From: Branchiostoma floridae
Lineage: Eukaryota; Chordata; Leptocardii; Amphioxiformes; Branchiostomatidae
Direction of reading: 5' to 3'
Assembly (NCBI RefSeq): GCF_000003815.2
Contig: NC_049993.1
Location: 21,188,194-21,252,193, forward strand
DNA: 64,000 nt
Shown: one piece after another, positions 50,201-62,200 of the stretch
Position numbering within the stretch: position 1 is the stretch's first letter
How the letters are laid out: each line of letters begins with the position of its first letter
Made by a program: the position numbers and the translations under genes
Notes under the pieces: model-generated
Told to the model about the DNA's origin: nothing
Databases searched by the model: none
What the model saw: the letters and a program-made list of their open reading frames with translations, nothing else

Positions 50201-53200
50201 TGTGTTAGAAATTCAAGTTCATTACAACTTGACTACTCTCTGGCAACTATATATAGCGATGGAATGCCACGAGTTCAATGCATGATAAAGCATGCCATGT
50301 TAGGGCATCCCCCATAACCGTACGGTTATAATTATTTCAAAAATATGCAATTCTCAGCTTATAAAGAATCATAATGCAATGTTACTGTTTGAATTCAAAA
50401 CTCTATCCCTAAGTTTTACAAATTGTAATGATTTATGCCAACATATGGTGCAAGTATAAGGTACACAATATATATACTAATGTATGTAGTCCTAGCCTGG
50501 GTCAATGCAGACTAGACATAGCATGAGCTTATATATCATTTTGTTTGTGACATTAAAGAGGTGGGCATGGGCATGATCGCCAGTAACCATGGCATGCTAG
50601 GAGCTCTAAACAATGTTCCTGGTGGCAATGTGCAGCCAACCAGGGCAATGCTGCTGATGGGCGATGCTACGAGGGGCGTTCAATAAGTAATGACTCTGAC
50701 CCACTTCCAGTTGTCTGATCTAGATGAAATTTTGCATGCGTAATGATTTATATTTCTATGGATTATGTTGCAAAATACAGCTGTGAACTAATTGTGGTTA
50801 CTGATTTACATGTGTTTGAACTGAGTCAGAAGTGAAATGGAGCCAGTTGAGTGTCGCGCAGTGATCCAGTTTTTGTATTTGAAAGGACGCACACCAAAGG
50901 AGACTTTTGATGAAATGAAAGAAACTTATGGTGATGATGTCCAATCATATGAACTTGTAAAACGCTGGCATCCTTAATTCAAACATGGCTGGAAGTCTGT
51001 GGAAACAGCTCCCAGACCTGGTCGTTCCTGTTCCTGTTCCTGTTCATTGATGAGGCATCTGTCCGTCAAGTTGAGGCAGCCATTTTGGAAGAACGATGCA
51101 TTACTTTTCGCCAAATAGCAAGAGGTCAAGATTAGTATAGGGTCTGTGGAAACTATCATTCATCAGCATTTGCATAAAAATTATGCATAAGGTGTCTGCT
51201 AGATGGATTCCCAGGTTGCTGACACCTTTCCAGAAGCAAGAACGCGTCGAGTGCTCGATGATGAATTTGGAGATGTGCCAAGAAGATGAGTCAAACTTTT
51301 TCAAAAGACTGATTACACAGGATGAAACTTGGGTCCATCACTATGATCCAGAGACCAAAGCCCAGTCAAAGCAGTGGAAGCACTCGGACTCACCACCTCC
51401 AAAGAAGGCAAGGGTGCAGCCCTCTGCTGGCAAGGTTATGCTCACAGTCTTCTGGGACCAGGACAGAGTAGTGATGACAGATTTCCTGGCAAAGGGTACC
51501 ACAATTACAGGGGCCTACTACGCTTCACTTTTGACGAAATTAAGAGAAGCTATCAAAATCAAGAGGCGGGGCAAGATCAACAAAGGTATCCTCCTCATGC
51601 AAGACAATGCTCCGGTCCACAACTCGCATGTTGCCAGATCAGAAGCACGGGCATGGCTATGAAATCCTCCCCCATCCCCCTTACTCTCCTGACCTTGCAC
51701 CCTCTGACTTTCATCTCTTCCCAGCCATGAAGTTGTTTTTGAAAGGAAAGTGTTTCCCAGATGATGCAGCCTTGATTTCTGAAGTTACGACGTGGTTGGA
51801 GGACCAACCTAGGGTGTTCTACAAAAATGGTGTCTAGAGCTGCATCAAATGATGGAAGAAATGCATAACTCTGGGTGGTTCCTATGTAGAGGAGGACTAA
51901 TGACTGTGCCAAGTTTCATTATTCTCCTGCTATGGGAAATGGGACAGGGGCATTACTTATTGAACGTCCCTCGTACCTAACACAGAGTATTCTGTCATAT
52001 CCAGTTAGTAATATCTGTTACCAAGGATGGCCTTGTCGGGTCATTCTTTTACAGTTTACACTCTTTGGGTTCATGGGTTTTCCCCCTTGGCTCCTATTCC
52101 CTGGTACTATTTCCAAATGTAAGATTTTGTATTGCGGTATTACTTCAAATATTTGGCAACATTGTGTTAAGGTAACATAGTCTGTGTCATCTGAGCAGTC
52201 TGAAGTTTTCTGATTGGACACTTGCGATGGACCGGATACTTCCTGCCCGTGTTTTCTGTGTGATCTCCAGTTCTTCTGTATGTCTGGAAGTGCCCAGTGC
52301 TGCCAGGTGTGACGTCACCTGTTCCACCTGCTCTTCCTCAGGAAGCTGTGGATCACCTGGGACAAGTTGAACATGTACAAATTAAAGTTTCAGCTGTTCT
52401 GTACAGTTGCATTTGTCCAACTACATGTAAGTAACACATGTGTCAGCAATATCAATAGCATGTGTTCAGGGTGCAGCGTAATCATAGTTACTGTATTGTC
52501 TTGAATTGATGAAAAATTATATGCACAGTAATTGTTATAGGCATGCTAATTCTGTAGGTTTTTGTTCTCCAGTAAGTAGAGTTTCAGGGTGAGGCCAATG
52601 AGTGAGATTCCATTCCAATTTTTTACCGAATAATTACTTTCAAACGCAGAACCAAGAGGTGAGGTTTCACAAAAAACATATAATTAATAAACAACTGTAA
52701 TTTCCGTCTCCATTATGAAAGTTTTTGCATACCTTTGTTGAAGAAGTCCCTCCAAGCTCTGTAGTCCTGCTCCAGAACCAGAGTCCTCACCACCAGCTGG
52801 TCTCCTCCCTCCAGGCTCCGCATCTCTTTGGTGATCAGCAGCTCAGACAGGGTGTTGGAGAGATCTCCGCTCGTGTAGGACCCCCAGAAATGGGCAAATT
52901 TGGGCTCAGACTCAAACGTCAGAAACAGAATTACACAACCCCTGTATGTACGGACGATTATGGCATGTTTTTCTTCAACTTTGGCCTGTACCTCATCAAA
53001 CCTTCTCTCTAAACTTTCTCGTGACAAAATTGCTTTTGCTCTCTCCAGTACTTTAACTTTATGGTCCTCATATGTGCGAAGAGCACTAAGCTCTCCATTT
53101 TGCATTCTAATCTTGAGGTTGTAAATCTGCTCCCATTCGTATGCTGTAGTCAAACCATTCATAATTTGAATGGTAAAATGGGGCTGTTCTGTACTGGCTA

Positions 53201-56200
53201 CAACAGAACCTTCCCCTCCCCTGGGACACAGGATTAGATATCCCATTGGCATCTGGGGCATTGCTNNNNNNNNNNNNNNNNNNNNNNNNNNNNNNNNNNN
53301 NNNNNNNNNNNNNNNNNNNNNNNNNNNNNNNNNNNNNNNNNNNNNNNNNNNNNNNNNNNNNNNNNNNNNNNNNNNNNNNNNNNNNNNNNNNNNNNNNNNN
53401 NNNNNNNNNNNNNNNNNNNNNNNNNNNNNNNNNNNNNNNNNNNNNNNNNNNNNNNNNNNNNNNNNNNNNNNNNNNNNNNNNNNNNNNNNNNNNNNNNNNN
53501 NNNNNNNNNNNNNNNNNNNNNNNNNNNNNNNNNNNNNNNNNNNNNNNNNNNNNNNNNNNNNNNNNNNNNNNNNNNNNNNNNNNNNNNNNNNNNNNNNNNN
53601 NNNNNNNNNNNNNNNNNNNNNNNNNNNNNNNNNNNNNNNNNNNNNNNNNNNNNNNNNNNNNNNNNNNNNNNNNNNNNNNNNNNNNNNNNNNNNNNNNNNN
53701 NNNNNNNNNNNNNNNNNNNNNNNNNNNNNNNNNNNNNNNNNNNNNNNNNNNNNNNNNNNNNNNNNNNNNNNNNNNNNNNNNNNNNNNNNNNNNNNNNNNN
53801 NNNNNNNNNNNNNNNNNNNNNNNNNNNNNNNNNNNNNNNNNNNNNNNNNNNNNNNNNNGTTTTTGTCCCTCTCATTGTGTGTGTGTTCATTTTAAGGTTT
53901 CATTTCATTGGTTTCATGTAATGAAGTTCAGATGTTCTGGACAGACGGTGAAATTTTTGTCCGTCTCAACAACAAAATTTCCATTCCAGGGACAAAGGAA
54001 CTGATCCTGAAGACAGCCATGTATTACACCAAAACTATTGTCACCGTGACCCTTCATCACATACAGGAAAACCAGTGAGAGTGCTCTGTCTCTTTTTTTA
54101 TTTGCACATTTAGCAAAACTAAATTAAATGTTTCTTAATGCTCAAAACCAGTGTCTTGTTCAGCCTTACTGCTCAGGAGATTTCAAGTAAAAAGAAAAAC
54201 AGTTCCTTACGTGGCATGTGCTGCTGCTCCCCTGTGAGCAGCTCCATAAGATGTGGGTACCCAGCATGCCCCAGTGCTGTACGGAAGATGGTGAAAACAT
54301 TTTCTCCCATCTGTAGAATCATTTGCAGTAATGTCCCTGTTCTGTGGTGGTCTTCTGGAATGGCAAGGATGGTCTGTCTCATCTCATCTGTGAGCACTCC
54401 CTGCTGGTGGAGATAGTCCAGCACTCTTGTAGCATCCAGCTCCAGGTAGATGGTTGGGTAGTTCCTGAGCAGAAGGGTGCGATAGGTTCCACTCATGGGG
54501 ACTGTTTGTTGTGGAACTGCTGCTACTTGTACTACGAGGGTGAGTCAGAAAGTAATGCAAGTGGTTTCATAAAAGACTCGTTTTTTGATCAAATGAGTCG
54601 AAATTTGACACAAAGGTAGAGGCATATGTCCTCTTGAGATTAAGATATCTAAATTTGTTGTTCATTAATTTATTTTATGAGTGACTGAGCTGATTTGAAG
54701 ATGACCACACCATTGGAATCTTGTCATGAGAAAAATGAGGTCAAATTAACGTACAATTAACAATTTCTCTAAACCAATTTTTGCTACTGTTGGAGACTGA
54801 GCCTGTACATGTAATGAGCTGCATTTCTCTACAAGCCACACGCTTATTTTCAACTCTAGAATCCGACCACTTTTTCTTTTTTCGTTGCTGGTGCAGAGTG
54901 AGGTACAAGCGGCTGTCAATGTCATGCGATTTGCAGTGTGTTGATTAAAAGTTTCTGTACCCTACTTTTCCATTAACTAGGAAGAATAAAACTTAGCAAA
55001 CTTCTTGAAGTTTAAACAGTTAATAACCATGTAAAGTTTCGTTTATTTTAGTTAATGGAAAAGTAGTCTTTTAACCAACAACTCACGAATTGTGTATAAA
55101 TCCAACAGCTCTATAACACAACTTACTCCATCCTAGCAGCTGTAAATGAGGAACCATTAAGCTCAGAAATGAAAATTGGCATAAAACCTATAGAGACATT
55201 TGTTATTATACATGACTTTCAACCTCTTACAGTAATTTTCAATTGGTCAGACTTAGAGCAACTGATCGTCTGACAAGCATACAATGGTGTGGTGAACTTG
55301 AAATCAACTCATTCGCTCATAAAAATGATAAAGACCAAATTTACAAATTTCAATCTCAAAAGCTGTTCAGACACATACCTTCAGTCGACCTTTGCAGTTG
55401 TTCAAGTTGTTCTGCTTCCTCTGCCAATCTTCCTTTCCCCAAACTTCTCAAGATCTGCACAAGGAACCCCAAGTCACCATTGCCAATCTTATTGTCCTGT
55501 TTAAGCATGTTGAAAATTTCAAGGGGTCTAGCATTTTCCACTCTTGCTGCTCCAAGGTCATCAACAATCAAGGCTCGTAGATCTCTGACATCTTCAACTG
55601 TCAAGCTTTGAGAAATCTTCACAAGCAGCAGGGTAAGGGCTGGGAGTTGAGGCATGGTTGGTTTCCTAACTCAGCAAGGTTTTCAGGCCTTTAAAAGTGC
55701 ATTAAGAAAACAAAGGTGACCATATGGCGTTGAATCAGGCTTCTCCTGGGTTGAGGGATAGTCCAGATATTATCATCACAGGCAGTGAAGATGAGTTTTC
55801 AACATCACAGACCACAAAATAGAAGTTAGAATGTAGTTATAAAAATTCATCAAAACTCCCCAGCAAATGTTATAATAAATAATAAGGGCGGTATTGTAAT
55901 TGCTATAAAACAATGAATTTGACATCTACGTGTGGCCAAAGTATTACATTGTATTTAAGAGACCTTTGACCCTTACAAATTTATTCAGTGTTTTGCGGTG
56001 GGTTTTCTGTACAGAAGCTACTGATCATGTGACTAAAGATAACATAAAAGCTTGAGAATTGATTCGCAGGTACAGTGCAGGAATGAAATTGCTTGATATA
56101 CCCTCAAGACTGGTTTTTAGAAGACAAGGATAGAAACCCCACCTTTTTCCTGTTAATGTTGACTGCATGGACCTTGAACTGACTCAGGTTTATGTAATGA

Positions 56201-59200
56201 ACGTGTATGCTGGGAAACCTGAGTTAATATCTAACTCGAGCTGTTCCCCCAGCAGGTACAGTGTACATATTAAGATAACGATAATAAGAGTTTCCAATAT
56301 TATTGCAAATACCATGCATACTGCAGGTCTTGCTTGGTCCAAGTCAAGGTCACTTTGAGCAGAAAAAATATTAATTCAGATGTTAAAATATGACTTTGTT
56401 TCTCTGCCTTTTACAGTTAACTCAGACATGAAGACTCAGGTTTGGGCAAGAAAATATCACTTGCTCAGTTTAACCTAACTCCCTGCTGCCTAACCCTATA
56501 ACCAATAGGGAATTGGTAACCAAAGGCTTCAGTGTGCTAGTTAAAAGTCAAAGCAATCATTATGATAAAGACCAGTAGAAAAGGCAAAAGGGGTTTCACA
56601 CCTGTGTTTTTCATTGCTATTTATGGAATGTAAAGATCTCACACTTGTGTTTTTCAGTGGTGTTTATGGGCAGTGAGAAGTACCCAGATGAGAACGCTTT
56701 TGACGTCTTCATCAAGAAACATGGCGGCAGCGACAATGCTTCTACTGACTGCGAGAGGGTGAGAGGTTTCCCTACAGTAGTAACTACATTACAATATGAC
56801 TGGATTTGATGTAAGTCTAGTTGAATTTTATCTGTATGTGTAACTATAGTATTAATCCGTTGTTTTTAAAAAGGGTATTTAGGTGGTTTCAAACTGCAAC
56901 CACAATATTTTGAAAGTTGTTTGCAATAAAAAAAAAAAATTATTTTAAAAAACAATGGATATGGGTTTAACCCTACAGATGAAGGTACAGTACCGTTAAG
57001 GCTTTCCAATTCTTAGGATGATGTGTTTGTTTGCAGACAGTTTTCCAGTTTGAGATTCAGAGGAAGTTCTTCAAGGAGGCTCTGGACAGGTGAGCAAAAC
57101 TGTTCTTTCCTGGGATAGCAAAAATGACCTTGAGCAAGCATGAAACTCTCAACACAGTTTTCTAAATCTGAAATCCTAAGCAAATAAATATGGACTTTAT
57201 TTTTGTTTTGCTGATATTTCCTCGGTGACCCTGACTTGTGTTTCCCCAGATGAGCAGAACTGTTGTTACCTGGGATAGCAAAATATGACAATCTGCAAGC
57301 AAAAGACCCTGACCACAGTTTTTAACAGTATGAACTTGTAACCTCACAAACTAAAGACGTAGTACTACAAAATTTTCGTTTCGCTGAGATTTCCACCCTG
57401 ACCAGCTCTTCCCCCCACCACAGTTTGTAACAGTCTGAACTTGTAATCTAACAAACAAAAGATGAACCTAAGATTTTAGTTTCGCTAATATTTCCATGGT
57501 GACCGTAACTTGTGTTTCCCCAGATGGGCCCAGTTCTTCATCTCCCCTCTGCTGAAGGTCGACAGTCTGGAGAGGGAGGTCAAAGCTGTGGATAGCGGTG
57601 AGATAAACAGGCTTTATTTGTTTGTTTGTTTTACATGGAGCGAAAATCACTCTTAATTGTTTAGTTTTAATTACAGCATGGCTAGTGCAGGTACATTTAG
57701 ATAGGATGTTTTAGTCCATTATTCATATGATAGTCTCTATATAGTCTTTAGAAATGAGGATGTCTCCCCCCCTCCCAGAGTTCCAGATGAACCTGCCCGT
57801 GGACAGCTACAGGAAACAGCAGCTGTTCTCCACCATGGTCAAGGTCGGGCATCCCATGGCCAAGTTCATGTGGGGTCAGTATGAGTCATGTTCGTAAGGG
57901 GTCAGTCCAATGGTTATTAATTTTGATCGTCATGAAAAAATTTCTTTCACTTGAGTTCCCTTTGTATTTTCTGTGTGTTTAGCTCTGTGCAACTAAACAC
58001 AAAGTGTGATATAGCACTAGTTCACCTTTATTCATGGGATACATCAATTGTTTTTAAAAGCAGAGTATCTAGGGATGTCAACTCAAAGAACGGTGGTTTC
58101 AAATTGCAATGTTTTTAAACTATTGCATTTATTTTCAAAGTATTGCACTGTCGACTTGATAACATATCCCTAAACACCTTGTTTATTGGTTATCCCGCAG
58201 ATAAAGGTAAACTACCGGTAAAATTAATACAGCACGAAATATGACTTGTACCTTTGCAACATCCCGCTGTGTTTCTGCCCCCCTGCCTGTCACAGGGAAC
58301 CTAGCTTCCCTGCAGCAGCAGCCTGCAGAGCGCGGCACCAACGTGCACCAGCGGCTGGGGGAGTTCAGACGGAGGTTCTACTCCGCTCACTACATGACTC
58401 TGGCTGTGCAGTCTGCAGGTAACTATGGTAACAGTTACTATCATAGTGGTAACAATCAGGAGCTCAGGCACAGGTTCTACTCCACTTACTTGTCTGTCAA
58501 TCCTGATGATGACTTCATTACTTCCTTTATTTCTGCCACTGCCTTATATTGTTATGTGTAACAGAAAAGAAACTTTTGTTTGTATTCATGTGATAACGCA
58601 ATAATGATACTAGGATAATTAGAAAATGCCATGCAGTTTAATATGATACATTTCCTGTACTTAAAACCGCATGCTGCCTTCTCTTCACCACAGAACCCCT
58701 GGACAGGCTGGAGGAGTGGGTCAGAGAGGTCTTCTCTGCAGTACCAAACAAGTATGCTAGAGGTCCCACTTTTGCTCCAGGAAATTGTTCTTGCCAACAA
58801 ATTTGTTTGTTGTCTGTTTCGTGCAATAAAGTATTACTAATAATGCTGTCTTCTTTTATTGCCTTGTGTGCCTTGAATGTCCCACCATGGTTTCCATTGT
58901 GAACTGTAAACCAGTATGAACTATTTTCCTTTTTTCAGTGGCTGCCCAGCTCCAAACTTTGACGACTACAAGGTAATTAAGAACAATCTTCCTCTGAAGG
59001 GTATCTTTAAAAGTACTGCTCTTGATGTTAGTGTTATGTACTACTTTCAAATTTGTCTTGCTAAGTCAAGTTGTTTGTTGCAGCATTTTTTATAAGACTC
59101 ATACTAAAAGCAATGTTAGAATTATTGTCCTTTTTTGTTATAGGACACCTTTGACACTCCTAACTTCTACAAGCTATACAAAAGTAAGTACATTGTACAA

Positions 59201-62200
59201 CTCTTAAAGTTCTTTATTCCAACTGTTACTTGAGAAGCTGATGGTTGTACAAAAATAGAGACCTCAGACTTGACTATGTTTTGTTCAGTGATTTGTGTGG
59301 GCGTACAACCCACCACCGTATGTAATTTATCCAGCAGCTGTACTACATGTTATTTTACATTCTTCATCACGGCTACTTCCCCATCTTTGAGGGTCATTGG
59401 GAAGAAGTAGTACTTTAGTCCCAGCAGTCAGATGCAGATGAACCATGACTCCATCCCTCTCCACATCGGTCCCATGGATTGTTTAATTATTATAATAAGC
59501 TAAACCATATTTATCTTTAAACACACCTCTTTGTGCTTTATATTAAACTGACAGATATGATAACTACCCCCACCCCCTTTAGTGGTGCCAGTGAAGTCCG
59601 TGAACCAGCTGGAGATTACCTGGTCCCTGCCCTGCCAGATGAGACACTACAGGTGAATAAAGTTCTTGTTTTGCCTGTTTTGTTTATGTTAACTGTTGTA
59701 CAACTTGGGGTAATCATGCAAAAACTGAGTCTGAAAGGTGGTTCCTCCTGGACTAAAACTGATTCTTCTAGTACCCCACCATGCACCTGTTCCCATCCCA
59801 CCATGCAACTAACTCTGTTCTTGTCCCAGAGTGAAGCCGCTGCACTACCTAGGCTGGCTGCTAGGGCACGAGGGGAAGGGCAGCGTCTTCAACCTGCTCA
59901 AGAAAAGGTAAGGAACTCTTCTGTCCACAGTTAAGTGCCACTGACATGTTTCATCAGGTGGAGCTTTGAGTAAGGAACTACAGAGAGGTACATGCAACTG
60001 TGAATGTAGTCTGTCATGTTTCAACACTTTGCTTGTGACTTTATTGTATTTCATAGTGCATTGAATTTTCTTCGAATTATAAAACTGTGTTTCTTTAACT
60101 TTTCTCATCTTTGCTTTGATGTTTTGGTTGACATGATGTAAAAACAAATCATTCAACTTCAAGTTTTGTAAACAATATTCAATTTGTTAATCTATTGTGG
60201 CTGATACGTCGATGAAGGTTAGACATCCAGGTCATATGATATGCCAAAAAGCAGTTACTCATTACACACAAGCAACTGGACATGATTTTTGAAACTTTTT
60301 GGTTTATCTATGTGGCTGACTTTTCTCGCAGGATGTGGGCTCTGGGCCTGTATGCAGGAAACAACGAGCTGGGGTTTGAGCAGAACAGCACAAACTCTGT
60401 CTTCAATGTCATCGTGGTTCTCACAGACGAGGGGCTGGCTCATGCCAAGGAGGTGAGGGCTGGGGTTTGGATCAAACTAAGGCTGGGACAATTTATTTTA
60501 TACATTAAGAGGTTCCTTTTACACAACCATTGCTTTATGATACACTGACATTTCGGTACTGCAGCGATAGGTGACGCTGCTTACAGATGTGATCACAAAT
60601 TGTAAAGTATGTTTACTAACTATATAAACAGGTAGATTGTTTTATGCTGTGTTTAAACAGTCCAAAACGTAAAGGAGTGTGATATATACAGAGCAGATGT
60701 CAATTGACATTTTATCTACTTCTTTTATAGATAGGAAGAAAATAAAGAAATGGCGACTCCTTTGATAGCTCCTCCTAGTTGGGACAATTCTCATGCTGAA
60801 GGACACACACACATACTTCTGTCCTGTTTGGTGCTGATGTCACACAACTGGTGCAAGTATAGTGTACATTGTCACCAATATTTGTACTGGAAAACATTCA
60901 CACCTACTCAAAATTACACTGACAGTGGTCATAGTCACACTTACACCACTTGATGGACTATCCTGTCCCTGGTGCTGAATGACATTCACATTCAGATTCA
61001 CACATCCATACTTTCCCTCAACAACATTCAAAACTGTTACTGTTGGCCCTGAATAACATTCACTCTTACATTACTATTATTACCCAAGCCGTTTCTCCCA
61101 CACTCACTCCCTGCCCTGTCCTTGGTGCTGAATGACACTACATCCCAGTTTTGGTATTGAGCACATTCACAGTGACTATAATGTCCTTTGTGATAAATGA
61201 CATTCACACTTAAATTGAGCATAATAGCACATGCAAACTCACATTACACCCAGAAAAAATATGTAATACATGTGTTATGTAACATAGTTACAGGTGACCA
61301 CGATAGTGTTCCAGTACATCTCCATGTTCCAGAGGCTGACATGTACATGTACATGTACATGTACTGTAGTGTTGTACATGTGTTACAGGTGGTGACTATA
61401 TATCTAATGTTGTACTTGTGTTGTACAGGTGGTGACTATAGTATTCAAGTACATCTCCATGCTACAGAGGCTGACATGTACTATAGTCTTGTACAGGTGG
61501 TGACTATAGTGTTGTGGTGTACAGGTGGTGACTTCAGTGTTGTACTTGTGTTGTACAGGTGGTGACTATAGTGTTGTGTTGTGTTGTACAGGTGATCACC
61601 ATAGTGTTCCAGTACATCTCCATGCTCCAGAGACTGACACACATGTACATGTACTATAGTGTTGTACTTGTGTTGTACAGGTGGTGACTATAGTGTTGTA
61701 TTGTGTTACAGGTGATCACCGTAGTGTACCAGTACATCTCCATGCTACAGAGACTGACATGTACCTGTACTATAGTGTTGTACTTGCTTTGTACAGGTGG
61801 TGACTATAGTGTTGTACATGTGTTACAGGTGATCACCGTAGTGTACCAGTACATCTCCATGCTACAGAGACTGACATGTACCTGTACTACAGTCATGTTG
61901 TACTTGTGTTGTACAGGTTACCACCGTAGTGTTCCAGTACATCTCCATGCTACAGAGACTTGGGCCCTGCAGGAGGGTTTATGAGGAGATTCAGACTATT
62001 GAAGATAAGGACTTCAGGTTCAAGGATGAGGTCAGCCTCTTCTTGTCATACTCAATCATTGAGGAACTGAAGCACTGATAAAGTTCTGCACCACATTTTG
62101 GATCAAACAAATTTTACAGTGCTTCCACCAACTCACTTTTAAACCATGGTTTTCAAGTATGGGCAGTTGGACCCTACTGAAAAGATGGTACATGTACGTT

